Below, in pieces: positions 42,824 through 51,388 of a stretch of 56,496 nt of DNA (its first letter is position 1; each line of letters starts with the position of its first letter). The DNA comes from an uncultured Propionibacteriaceae bacterium (GTDB lineage Bacteria; Actinomycetota; Actinomycetes; Propionibacteriales; Propionibacteriaceae). The translations under genes were made by a program, and so were the position numbers. Location of the stretch: assembly GCA_938012815.1 (NCBI GenBank), contig CALLVV010000017.1, positions 1 to 56,496 on the forward strand. Reading direction: 5' to 3'. The notes below the pieces were generated by a model. It was not told the origin of the DNA, did not search any database, and was given only the letters and a program-made list of their open reading frames with translations.

Positions 42824-44761
42824 ATGGCTGACCCGGCCAGCTACCGGCCCAGGCCGGGCAGCATCCCCACGGATCCCGGCGTCTACCGATTCTTCGACGC
42901 CTTCGGGAACGTCATCTACGTCGGCAAGGCGAAGAACCTGCGTTCCCGTCTGAACTCCTACTTCGCCGACCCCTCGTCGCTGCACTTCCGCACCCAGACG
43001 ATGGTCAGGACCGCCGCCAGGGTGGAGTGGACCGTGGTGGCGAACGAGCTGGAGGCGCTCCAGCTCGAGTACACCTGGATCCAGCAGTTCGACCCGCGGT
43101 TCAACGTCAAATACCGCGACGACAAGTCCTACCCGTGGCTGGCCGTCACATGGGAAGAGACCTACCCCCGGGTTTTCGTCGGACGCGGCGCGAAACGGCG
43201 CGGCACCCGCTACTTCGGCCCCTTCGGGCAGGCCTGGGCCATCCGGGAAACAGTGGACGCGCTGCTGCGGGTGTTTCCCATGCGGTCCTGCACAGACGGG
43301 GTGTTCAAACGCGCCAAGGCGTCGGGGCGCCCCTGCCTGCTGGGTGACATCGGGAAATGCTCGGCCCCGTGCGTGGGAAGGGTGGGCTCGGAGGAGCACC
43401 GGAAGATCGCGGATGGTTTCTGCCGTTTCATGGCGGGCGAGTCGGACAGCATCGTCCAGGAATTGGAACGCGAGATGTTCGAGGCCTCTGCCGACATGAA
43501 CTTCGAACGGGCCGCGGTGTTGCGCGACCAGCTGGCAGGACTGGCGAAGGCCCGGGAACGCAACACGGTGGTGCTGCCGGAGACCACCAGGGCCGACGTG
43601 GTGGGCTTCGCCGACAACGGCCAGCAGGTGGCGGTGCAGATCTTTCACATCCGCGGCGGCCGGATCACGGGGGAGCGGGGCTGGATCGCTGACCGCTCCG
43701 ACGACCGCGACCTGGCCGAGCTGTTGGAACCCTTCCTGCTCCAGCTCTACACCGGCGAGAACCCGCCGCCCCCGCTGATCCTCAGCTCCGTGCCCGCCGA
43801 ACCGGAGCTGGTCGCCCTGCTGGAAGGGATGCGTGGCGCGCGGGTGGAGGTGCGGGTCCCGGTCCGAGGCGACAAACGCACCCTCCTGGAGACCGTGCTG
43901 CGCAACGCCGAACTGTCCCTACAGCAGCAGGCCGCCAGGCGGGCCTCGGACCTGACCACCCGGAATCGGGCGCTGGAGGAGATCGCCGATGCCCTGGGTC
44001 TGGCGGAACCGCCCCTGCGCATCGAGTGCTTCGACATCTCACACACCCAGGGCACCGAGGTCGTCGGCTCCATGGTGGTCTTCGAGGACGGCCTGGCCCG
44101 CAAATCCGACTACCGACGGTTCGTCATCAAGAGCTTCGAGGGATCCAACGATGTCGCGGCCATGGACGAGGTGCTGAGCCGGCGCCTCGGCAGACTGCTG
44201 GACGAACGCGGCCGCGACGAGGACGAGTCCGGGCCGCTGCTGGTGGACCCCACGACAGGCGCCCCCCGCAAGTTCTCCTACGCACCCGCGCTGATCGTCG
44301 TCGACGGTGGCGCCCCGCAGGTGGCCGCGGCCGCGCGGGTGCTGGAGGAACTCGGCCTGGCCGGGGAGATCGCCTTGTGCGGGCTGGCCAAACGCCTGGA
44401 GGAGGTGTGGCTGCCCGGCGAGGAATACCCCGTGATCCTGCCCCGCGCGTCCGAGGGGCTGTACCTGCTGCAGCGGGTCCGTGACGAGGCCCACCGGTTC
44501 GCCATCACCCACCACCGGGGCAGGCGCAGCAAGTCGATGCTGTCCTCGGCCCTGGACGCGGTGCCCGGTCTGGGGGAGATGCGCCGAAAGGCGCTGATCT
44601 CCCATTTCGGGTCGCTGAAGAAGCTGCGCGGAGCCACCCCGGAGGAGATCGCCGCCGTCCCGGGGATCGGCCCCAAATTGGCCGTGGCCGTCCACGAGGC
44701 CGTCTCCGGCACCGGCGGTGAGGCGATCAACCTGGCCACCGGGGAGGTCACTCCCACCTGA
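42824..44761 (+). CDS. uvrC: Excinuclease ABC subunit C
   Basis: The 645-residue nuclease of nucleotide excision repair. The GIY-YIG domain begins P-G-V-Y-R-F-F-D and includes V-I-Y-V-G-K-A-K-N-L-R-S-R. UvrBC interaction residues lie about residues 205-240. The RNase H-like second nuclease domain contains I-E-C-F-D-I-S-H and D-G-G. Tandem helix-hairpin-helix motifs end the protein (V-P-G-L-G and V-P-G-I-G-P-K-L-A). It follows ettA by four bases. Confidence 0.95.
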   Translation: MADPASYRPRPGSIPTDPGVYRFFDAFGNVIYVGKAKNLRSRLNSYFADPSSLHFRTQTMVRTAARVEWTVVANELEALQLEYTWIQQFDPRFNVKYRDDKSYPWLAVTWEETYPRVFVGRGAKRRGTRYFGPFGQAWAIRETVDALLRVFPMRSCTDGVFKRAKASGRPCLLGDIGKCSAPCVGRVGSEEHRKIADGFCRFMAGESDSIVQELEREMFEASADMNFERAAVLRDQLAGLAKARERNTVVLPETTRADVVGFADNGQQVAVQIFHIRGGRITGERGWIADRSDDRDLAELLEPFLLQLYTGENPPPPLILSSVPAEPELVALLEGMRGARVEVRVPVRGDKRTLLETVLRNAELSLQQQAARRASDLTTRNRALEEIADALGLAEPPLRIECFDISHTQGTEVVGSMVVFEDGLARKSDYRRFVIKSFEGSNDVAAMDEVLSRRLGRLLDERGRDEDESGPLLVDPTTGAPRKFSYAPALIVVDGGAPQVAAAARVLEELGLAGEIALCGLAKRLEEVWLPGEEYPVILPRASEGLYLLQRVRDEAHRFAITHHRGRRSKSMLSSALDAVPGLGEMRRKALISHFGSLKKLRGATPEEIAAVPGIGPKLAVAVHEAVSGTGGEAINLATGEVTPT

Positions 44762-44778
44762 GACGGCCCGTGCGTGGG

Positions 44779-46149
44779 TCATCGCAGCAGCAGGTGCGCC
44801 AACCCGGTCCCGACCAGACAGGACGTGATGACACAGATGAAGCCGGGAATCAGGAACGAGTGGTTGATGATGAACTTGCCGATGCGCGTCGTCCCGGACC
44901 GGTCAAAACCGATCGCCGCCAGATCCGACGGGTAGGTCGGCAACACGAAGTAACCGTAGGCCGCCCCGAAGAACCCCACGATCGTCACCGGATCGACCCC
45001 GAGCCGCAGGCCGACCGGCACGAAAGCCGTGACGGCGGCTGCCTGGCTGTTGACCAGTTTGGACACCAGGAACAGGGTGACCGCGTAGAACACGGGATAG
45101 GCCTGCACGATTCCGGCCAAGGAGGCCATCAACGAATCCAGGTGGGCGTGGAAGAAGGTCTCCGCCATCCACGCCACCCCGAACACGGAGAAGATCGCCG
45201 ACATTCCGGCCTTGAACACCGCGCTGTTCGGCACCTCGCTCATCTTCACCTTGCAGGCCACCATGATCACGGCCCCGGAAACGAGCATCATCATCTGAAT
45301 CACCAGCGTCATCGACAAAACGCTCGGCTGCCCGCTCGCGTTCGGGAAATGCGGGCGGAGCCCGTCGAAAGCCCCCAGAACCACCACCAGCGCGATGGCG
45401 GTGAAGAAAATGCCGACGGCCCAGTACGCCTGTTTGGGAAACACCTTGTCCTGGAGCGTTGCCCCCTCGTCACCGCCGTACACGTAGGCGCGTTTTACGG
45501 GATCGGATATGAGCTTCTGGAACTCGGGATCCTCGTCCAGGTCCTTGCCCCGGCGAAGGCTCCAGAAAGCGGCGAGCAGCACGCCGAGGAAGCTGCTGGG
45601 GATCGAGACCATGAGGATCTGCGGGATGGAGAACGCCACCCCGGTGATCCCGGCCTCCTTGGCCAGGATCGTGGCCATCGACACCACGGCCACGGAAACC
45701 GGTGACGCTGTGATGCCCATCTGCGCCGCCACGGACGAGACTGCCATCGGGCGTTCGGGCCGGATGTTCTTGCTGAGCGAGATGTCCTCAATGATGGGGA
45801 ACATCGTGTACACGACATGGCCCGTGCCGCACAGAACGGTCAGGAACCATGTGGTCAAGGGTGCGAGGATGGTGACCCGGGTGGGGTGTTTGCGCAATAG
45901 TTTCTCGGCGTACTTCATCATCACGTCGAGGCCACCGATGGTCTGGAGAACTGAGGCACAACCGATGACGGCGAGGATCGTCAGCATGACGTCGATCGGC
46001 GGTTCGCCCGGAGACAGCTGGAAGAAGAACACGAGAAGGGCCAGGCCGATGCCGCTGATCAGGCCGAGCCCGACACCCCCGTAGTGGGTTCCCAACAGGA
46101 GACACCCAAGAACTATGACGACTTGGAGAATGATCAGGAAAGTACCCAT
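44779..46149 (-). CDS. Anaerobic C4-dicarboxylate transporter (DcuA/DcuB family)
   Basis: A 456-residue membrane protein with about ten helices. Family motifs include G-G-L-D-V-M-M-K-Y-A-E-K-L-L-R near residue 60, C-G-T-G-H-V-V-Y-T-M-F-P-I-I, R-P-E-R-P-M-A-V-S-S-V-A-A-Q-M-G-I-T-A-S-P-V-S, and P-T-Y-P-S-D-L-A-A-I near the C-terminus. Dcu carriers exchange fumarate, malate or aspartate for succinate, which fits fermentative succinate/propionate metabolism. The start is the ATG before G-T-F-L-I-I. It is convergent with uvrC. Confidence 0.92.
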   Translation of the reverse strand: MGTFLIILQVVIVLGCLLLGTHYGGVGLGLISGIGLALLVFFFQLSPGEPPIDVMLTILAVIGCASVLQTIGGLDVMMKYAEKLLRKHPTRVTILAPLTTWFLTVLCGTGHVVYTMFPIIEDISLSKNIRPERPMAVSSVAAQMGITASPVSVAVVSMATILAKEAGITGVAFSIPQILMVSIPSSFLGVLLAAFWSLRRGKDLDEDPEFQKLISDPVKRAYVYGGDEGATLQDKVFPKQAYWAVGIFFTAIALVVVLGAFDGLRPHFPNASGQPSVLSMTLVIQMMMLVSGAVIMVACKVKMSEVPNSAVFKAGMSAIFSVFGVAWMAETFFHAHLDSLMASLAGIVQAYPVFYAVTLFLVSKLVNSQAAAVTAFVPVGLRLGVDPVTIVGFFGAAYGYFVLPTYPSDLAAIGFDRSGTTRIGKFIINHSFLIPGFICVITSCLVGTGLAHLLLR

Positions 46150-46228
46150 TGTGCCGCTCCCACGATGGATGCCTCGAAGCTGAGGCACAGGCTTGGGGCC
46201 AGCCTACGCCTCACATCCTCCGAATGGA

Positions 46229-47398
46229 TCAAGAATGTGTATTTCTCAAATCCGGCTGGGTGTTCCGGAAAGCGGCAGTCGCCAGCACCGCCAGGGCGCC
46301 GATGGTGAGACTGGTGAGCATCCCGCCCCTGCCCCCGCCGAGGGAGTCGATGGCGATGCCCGCCAGGGCGGAGCCCACCGCGGCGCCGATCAGCTGGCCC
46401 GTGGTGATCCAGCCGTAGGCCTCGGCGGTGTCCGCGAAGGGCACGCTGCTGGCTATCACCGACGAGATCGCCGCCAATGAGGGGGCGGTGCCCAGTCCCG
46501 CGACGAACAGGGCCAGCGCCAGCCCCCAGAATCCCGACACCAGCACGGCGGCGAGCAGCCCGAGGGTCATGACCAGAAACCGGGTGGGGAGGGACCAGGG
46601 TCTGATGGGCCGCTGCCCGATCGCGAGCCCACCGATCATGGAGCCGAGGGCCGAGATGGCCAGGATGATCCCGCCGAGCAGCGAACCCTCCCCGAACCAG
46701 GCCACCACCGCTGCCTCCATGGCCGCCAGGGAACCGATCAGCAGCAGGGAGACCAGGACCATGAGCAGCACCGAGGGGTTCGCCAGCACCTTCCCGAAAC
46801 GCCCCGTCGTCCGTGGGATCCGCAGGCCCCGGACCGCTGGTTCGAGTATGAACAGCATTCCCCCGGCCAGCTGGATTCCGATGACGATCAGGAGGGCGGT
46901 CACGGTTCCCAGGTACGCCACCAGCGAGGTGATCACCACGGGACCGAAAACCCAGATGATCTCCTGCAGGGCGGCGTCGAGACTGAACAGGGGAGTGACG
47001 AGGTGCTGCGGCACCAGCTTCGGGTAGAGGGTACGGACGGTGGGCAGGACGGGCGGGATGGTTGCCCCGGCCGCCGCGGCCAGCAGCATCATCGCCCACA
47101 GCGGGAGCTGGAAGATCACCAGCGGGGTCAGGGAGGCCGTGGTCACCAGCAGGCAGGTCAGCAGCACCGGCAGGGTGCCGAACCGGTTGAGCTGCCGGGT
47201 GATGACAGGTCCCGCCGCCGCCATGCCGATCGAGAACGCCGCCAGCACCGTGCCCGCGGAGGTGTAGTTGCCCTGCACGTGTTCGACGTGCATCAGCATG
47301 CCGAGGGAGAACATCCCGGCGGGCAGCCTGGCGGCGAGCTGACTGGCCATGACTCTCGCCAGCCCCGGGGTTCTCAACAGTTCGGCAAAGTCACGCAC
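46229..47398 (-). CDS. MFS transporter
   Basis: A 389-residue major facilitator with twelve helices. The first begins after R-D-F-A-E-L-L-R-T-P-G-L-A-R-V, a common opening of actinobacterial drug-type MFS proteins. Motifs are weak, so substrate is unknown. The GTG start is chosen because a longer extension to 47512 overlaps the divergent biotin operator and lacks coding character. The gene starts 57 bases from the palindrome at 47455-47469, so it could share biotin control with bioY. Confidence 0.85.
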   Translation of the reverse strand: MRDFAELLRTPGLARVMASQLAARLPAGMFSLGMLMHVEHVQGNYTSAGTVLAAFSIGMAAAGPVITRQLNRFGTLPVLLTCLLVTTASLTPLVIFQLPLWAMMLLAAAAGATIPPVLPTVRTLYPKLVPQHLVTPLFSLDAALQEIIWVFGPVVITSLVAYLGTVTALLIVIGIQLAGGMLFILEPAVRGLRIPRTTGRFGKVLANPSVLLMVLVSLLLIGSLAAMEAAVVAWFGEGSLLGGIILAISALGSMIGGLAIGQRPIRPWSLPTRFLVMTLGLLAAVLVSGFWGLALALFVAGLGTAPSLAAISSVIASSVPFADTAEAYGWITTGQLIGAAVGSALAGIAIDSLGGGRGGMLTSLTIGALAVLATAAFRNTQPDLRNTHS

Positions 47399-47454
47399 GG
47401 GCGAAGTGTACGGGGAAGCGCCGGGGTGCGTTGCGCAGCTGGTCGGGCCATGAC

Positions 47455-47469
47455 TTGAACACTGTTCAA
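47455..47469. promoter_or_regulatory. BioQ-like operator upstream of bioYMN
   Basis: TTGAAC-ACT-GTTCAA is a perfect palindrome in the 127-base gap between the divergent MFS and bioY genes. Its arms are identical to the palindrome before bioB. It lies 56 bases before the bioY start and is probably a biotin-responsive operator. Confidence 0.8.
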
Positions 47470-47525
47470 TGCGGGGTGTTGAATGTCCCCGTCCCCAACC
47501 GTCATCAACCAAGCAGGAGGCAACA

Positions 47526-48101
47526 GTGCCCGCATCGGCTCGTTTCTTCCGGGGCGGCGATCTCGCCTACGTGGCCGTGTTCGCGGCCCTCATCGCCGCG
47601 CTCTCAATCGTTCCCGGTTTCAACATCGGCCCCGTCCCATTCACCCTGCAGACCGTCGGCGTCGGCCTGGCGGGCCTGTGCCTGGGACCTTGGCGCGGAT
47701 TCGCCTCGGTCCTCCTGTACCTCCTGGTCGGAGCGGCCGGGCTTCCCATCTTCGCCAGGGGAGGGGCCGGGCTCGCATCCTTCGCGGGTCCAACCGGTGG
47801 CTACTTGCTCGCTTTCCCGCTAGCCGCGCTGCTGGCTGGATTCGTCGCCATATTGGCGTTGAAACGAGGACTGAGCGCCAGCACCCCGGTGATCTTCTTC
47901 CTGGGCCTGCTCCTGGGTCGCTACCTCATCATCCTCCCCCTGGGCGTGTTCGGGTTGATGCGGGCCGGCGGAATGGACTTCGGCAAGGCGCTCGGGACCG
48001 ACATGGCGTTCTGGGTGAGTGACGCCATCAAGAGCGTGGTCGTCGTGATCCTGGCCTACGCGGTTCACCGAGCCTTTCCGCGCCTGCTGGCCCAGCGGTG
48101 A
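47526..48101 (+). CDS. bioY: Biotin ECF transporter substrate-binding subunit
   Basis: A 191-residue membrane S-component with six helices that binds biotin. Hallmarks are the N-terminal P-V-P-F-T-L-Q-T and the G-x-x-L-G-P-W-R-G segment, Y-L-L-V-G-A-A-G-L-P-I-F-A, and F-A-G-P-T-G-G-Y-L. A GTG start is used because AGGAGG lies just upstream; an upstream ATG at 47469 overlaps the operator. It begins the bioYMN operon, with GTGA overlap to bioM. Confidence 0.95.
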   Translation: MPASARFFRGGDLAYVAVFAALIAALSIVPGFNIGPVPFTLQTVGVGLAGLCLGPWRGFASVLLYLLVGAAGLPIFARGGAGLASFAGPTGGYLLAFPLAALLAGFVAILALKRGLSASTPVIFFLGLLLGRYLIILPLGVFGLMRAGGMDFGKALGTDMAFWVSDAIKSVVVVILAYAVHRAFPRLLAQR

Positions 48102-48796
48102 TCGAACTCGCCGATGTCAGCGTCGTCATCCCGCCGATTCGCAAGGGCGACGAGGCCAGGACACTGCTCAGTGAGATCAACTTAACTCTTGCGGAGCGGC
48201 GTATAGCGGTGATCGGCGCCAACGGGTCGGGCAAGTCGAGCCTGCTGAGGCTCCTCAACGGCATGCGTCAACCGACCTCCGGGACCGTCACTGTCAAGGG
48301 ACATGACACCGCCAAGGATTGCCGGAAGGTTCGTCAACTCGTTGGGTTCATCTTCACCGACCCCTTGGCCCAGCTGCTGATGTCCACCCCGATCGAGGAC
48401 CTGACCCTCAGCCTCGGGCACCTGCCCAGGAAAGAACGAACGGGCCGCGCCCAGCAGATCCTCGACGAGCGAGGCCTGGGGCATCTGGCCCACCAGAGCA
48501 TCTACGACCTCTCCGGTGGGGAACGCCAGATGGTGGCGCTGGCCAGCGTGCTGGCCGTGCGACCGGAGGTGATAGTGGCCGACGAACCCACCACCCTGCT
48601 CGACCTGCGCAACAAACTGGCCCTGCGTCGCGCCTTTGCGGAACTGGAGCAACAGGTCATCTACTCCACCCACGACATGGACGTGGCGGCCGACGCCGAC
48701 CGGGTGATCGTCATCGAGGGGGGACGGGTGACCGCCGATGGTGAACCCGGTGAGGTCATCGCCTGGTATGAGAGAGCCATGGGGGTGACCGGGTGA
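48098..48796 (+). CDS. bioM: Biotin ECF transporter ATPase subunit
   Basis: A 232-residue ABC ATPase that powers biotin uptake. Walker A is G-A-N-G-S-G-K-S-S near residue 40. The F-T-D-P-x-A-Q-L segment replaces the usual Q-loop form, as is typical of BioM proteins. The signature is L-S-G-G-E-R-Q and Walker B is V-I-V-A-D-E-P-T-T. The gene starts with GTG overlapping the bioY stop and ends overlapping bioN. Confidence 0.92.
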   Translation: MIELADVSVVIPPIRKGDEARTLLSEINLTLAERRIAVIGANGSGKSSLLRLLNGMRQPTSGTVTVKGHDTAKDCRKVRQLVGFIFTDPLAQLLMSTPIEDLTLSLGHLPRKERTGRAQQILDERGLGHLAHQSIYDLSGGERQMVALASVLAVRPEVIVADEPTTLLDLRNKLALRRAFAELEQQVIYSTHDMDVAADADRVIVIEGGRVTADGEPGEVIAWYERAMGVTG

Positions 48797-49416
48797 ACGT
48801 TCACGCGAGTCTGCTCGGTCTCCACCAGCCGGGGGAGGGGTGGCTGTTCCGGCTCGGGGTGGGATGGAAATACCTCCTCATGCTCACCCTGAGCATCCCA
48901 GCCCTGATCATCCAGGCCTGGCCGGTCACCCTCGCGGCGCTGGCTCTGACGATCGCGCTGCTGGCCAGCTCCGGGATCGGTCCGGCCCGGATGCTGCGGA
49001 TCGGATGGGCGATGTGGCTGATCCTCGGGTTGCTGGCCGCCTACCAGCTGGTGGTCCTGAATCCGCGGGCCGCGGTGGTCGTGCCCGGGAACCTGCTGCT
49101 GGCCGTCCTCGCCGCGCGTCTGCTGACCCTCACCACCCCGACCCCGGAGCTGCTGAACGCCCTGATCGTGGCCCTGCGGCCGATCCGGTTCGTCGGGCTC
49201 AACCCCGAGCGGGTGGCCTTGGCGGTGGCCCTGATGATCCGTTCCATCCCCTACCTGCTCGGCCTGTTCGATGACGCGAGGGATGCCGCCCGGGCCCGCG
49301 GGGCGGAACGCAATGTGGTGGCGCTTCTCATGCCCATGGTGCTCGGTTCCGTCGCTCATGCGGAACGCACGGGCGAGGCCCTGGCCGCCCGGGGACTCGG
49401 GGAACGCGAACGGTGA
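48793..49416 (+). CDS. bioN: Biotin ECF transporter transmembrane coupling subunit
   Basis: A 207-residue EcfT-type protein with about five helices. The two coupling motifs containing A-R-G are present: A-R-A-R-G-A-E-R near residue 170 and L-A-A-R-G-L-G near residue 198. They link the ATPase to the substrate subunit. It ends the three-gene bioYMN operon, giving a dedicated biotin importer. Confidence 0.9.
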   Translation: MNVHASLLGLHQPGEGWLFRLGVGWKYLLMLTLSIPALIIQAWPVTLAALALTIALLASSGIGPARMLRIGWAMWLILGLLAAYQLVVLNPRAAVVVPGNLLLAVLAARLLTLTTPTPELLNALIVALRPIRFVGLNPERVALAVALMIRSIPYLLGLFDDARDAARARGAERNVVALLMPMVLGSVAHAERTGEALAARGLGERER

Positions 49417-49517
49417 CGGACCTCATCGGGGCGAACACCGGCAGCCGTACGGGATTCTGGGCGACACAACGCTTCCGGTGGCGGGGGTCAAATCGTGATG
49501 CCATTCAGGTGAGCGAC

Positions 49518-49523
49518 TAGTGT
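49518..49523 (+). promoter_or_regulatory. Candidate -10 element, leaderless rapZ
   Basis: TAGTGT lies seven bases before the rapZ ATG, with a pyrimidine-rich spacer and no ribosome binding site. Confidence 0.45.
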
Positions 49524-49530
49524 CTCCCCC

Positions 49531-50394
49531 ATGGTGGAAGTGCAGGGGCCTGCGGAGATCGTGATCGTGACGGGAATGTCCGGGGCGGGGCGGCGCACGG
49601 CCGCCCACACCATGGAGGACCTGGGCTGGTACGTGGTGGACAACCTGCCCCCCGCGATGCTGCCCATTCTCGTGGATCGGATGGGGACGGCGGAGCGGCT
49701 GGCGGTGGTGGTCGACGTGCGCTCCAGGGAGGAGTTCGAGCAGCTCCCCACCGCCTTCGCGGAGGTCAAGGCGCGGGGCTATCGCGTCACGGTGCTGTTC
49801 CTGGAGGCCAGCGACGACGTGATCGTGCAACGCCAGGAGTCCAATCGCCGGCCGCTGCCGTTGCAGTACGACGGCAGGCTGCTCGACGGCATCGTGCGTG
49901 AACGACGTCTCCTGGCGGATCTGCGGGCCTCCGCCGACATCGTCGTCGACACCTCCCGGCTCAGCGCCCGGCAGCTCGCCCAGCGTGTCTCCAACCACTT
50001 CGGGACCGACGCCACCGACAATCTGAGCGTCGCGCTGATGTCGTTCGGATTCAAGAACGGGCTGCCGGTCGACGCCGACATCGTCTTCGACGTGCGTTTC
50101 CTGCCGAACCCCTACTGGGTCCCGGAGCTGCGTCCCAAGACCGGGTTGTCTCCGGACGTGGCCTCCTACGTGCTCTCCCAGGACGCCGCCCAGGAGTTCC
50201 AGGGATGCATGCTGGGAATCATCGAGGTGGCGGCCCCCGGGTACCTGACCGAGGGCAAACGCCAAGTCACCGTCGCGATTGGGTGCACGGGAGGGAAGCA
50301 CCGTTCCACCTCCATGACCGAGGAACTGGCCACCCGGCTACGCGGCCGGGGATACGGTGTCAGTGTGTTGCACCGGGATCTGGGGAAGGAATGA
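49531..50394 (+). CDS. rapZ: RNase adapter RapZ family nucleotide-binding protein
   Basis: A 287-residue protein. The N-terminal P-loop reads G-M-S-G-A-G-R-R-T-A, so the Walker A Lys is Arg, a change I also recall from mycobacterial homologues. G-W-Y-V-V-D-N-L-P is conserved. The C-terminal domain has S-F-G-F-K-x-G-L-P, D-V-R-F-L-P-N-P and I-G-C-T-G-G-K-H-R-S. In E. coli RapZ controls amino-sugar metabolism through small RNAs; the actinobacterial role is less clear. It leads rapZ-yvcK-whiA, and its stop overlaps the yvcK start. Confidence 0.92.
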   Translation: MVEVQGPAEIVIVTGMSGAGRRTAAHTMEDLGWYVVDNLPPAMLPILVDRMGTAERLAVVVDVRSREEFEQLPTAFAEVKARGYRVTVLFLEASDDVIVQRQESNRRPLPLQYDGRLLDGIVRERRLLADLRASADIVVDTSRLSARQLAQRVSNHFGTDATDNLSVALMSFGFKNGLPVDADIVFDVRFLPNPYWVPELRPKTGLSPDVASYVLSQDAAQEFQGCMLGIIEVAAPGYLTEGKRQVTVAIGCTGGKHRSTSMTEELATRLRGRGYGVSVLHRDLGKE

Positions 50395-51338
50395 GCTGGC
50401 CGAGAGGATCCGCGATAGTCGCCTTCGGTGGCGGCCACGGACTCCACACATCCCTTACTGCGCTGCGCCGGATCACGGACCGGCTCACGGCCGTGGTCAC
50501 GGTGGCCGATGACGGGGGGTCCTCCGGGAGGTTGCGAAGCGAGTTCGGCTGCCTGCCGCCCGGTGACCTCCGCATGGCCCTGGCGGCGCTGTGCGGTGAC
50601 GACCAGGTGGGGCGGCGTTGGGCCAAGGTCCTCCAGTCGAGGTTTTCCGGGGACGGGCCGCTGGGGGGACACGCCATCGGGAACCTACTCATAGCGGGCC
50701 TCTGGCAGCAACTGGACGACCCCGTGGCGGGCCTTGACATGGTGGGGGAGCTACTCAGGACCCGGGGCAGGGTACTCCCGATGAGCTCGGTTCCCCTGCA
50801 GATCGAGGCCGATGTACTGGGGTTCGATCCGCTCACCCCGGACGAGCTGTGCACCTTGGCGGGGCAAGCCACCGTAGCCAAGACCCGGGCCACGGTCCAG
50901 TCGGTCAGGTTGGTGCCCGAGAATCCGCCGGCTCACCCGGAGGCGGTGGCGGCCGTCCGGCAGGCCGACGCGATCGTGCTGGGGCCCGGTTCCTGGTTCA
51001 CCTCGGTGATCCCTCACCTGCTGGTTCCGGACCTGCGCGAAGCGATCCTGTCCACCCCTGCCCGTCGCATCCTCGTCATGAACATCACGGCCGCCGACGA
51101 GACCGACGGGTTCACGGCCTCGCGTCACATCGAGCTCCTGGCGGAACACGCCCCGACCTTGCGTCTCGACTTCGTGCTGGCCGACATCGGGTTTGCTGGG
51201 TCCGACCGCCATCTCAGCCAGTTCGCCGCCTCGCTCGGGGCTGAACTGGCGGTGGCCGACATACGTTGCCACGACGGCAGCGCACGTCATGATCCAAAAC
51301 GACTCGCCGATGCTTACCAGGAGCTTCTTGCCAGCTAG
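50391..51338 (+). CDS. yvcK: Gluconeogenesis factor YvcK/CuvA-type protein
   Basis: A 315-residue protein of the YvcK/CofD-like family. Typical motifs are A-F-G-G-G-H-G-L, V-A-D-D-G-G-S-S-G-R-L-R, G-D-L-R and G-H-A-I-G-N-L, followed by L-G-P-G-S-W-F-T-S-V-I-P. The family binds UDP-sugars and links carbon status to cell wall synthesis. The ATG overlapping the rapZ stop is used; an upstream in-frame extension within rapZ is rejected. Confidence 0.92.
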   Translation: MSWPRGSAIVAFGGGHGLHTSLTALRRITDRLTAVVTVADDGGSSGRLRSEFGCLPPGDLRMALAALCGDDQVGRRWAKVLQSRFSGDGPLGGHAIGNLLIAGLWQQLDDPVAGLDMVGELLRTRGRVLPMSSVPLQIEADVLGFDPLTPDELCTLAGQATVAKTRATVQSVRLVPENPPAHPEAVAAVRQADAIVLGPGSWFTSVIPHLLVPDLREAILSTPARRILVMNITAADETDGFTASRHIELLAEHAPTLRLDFVLADIGFAGSDRHLSQFAASLGAELAVADIRCHDGSARHDPKRLADAYQELLAS

Positions 51339-51388
51339 GGAACCCAACCAGGGGACATGGTTGGGATTTTGGTGGGATGATGGTTCCC

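Noticed and set aside
48098..48796. Altered Q-loop (F-T-D-P) in BioM taken as a defect
   Set aside because: This form is usual for BioM-type ATPases, and the rest of the ATPase motifs are intact.
49531..50394. Missing Walker A lysine in RapZ taken as a sign of an inactive protein
   Set aside because: The mycobacterial homologue also has Arg at this position as I recall, so it is a lineage feature rather than an oddity of this genome.
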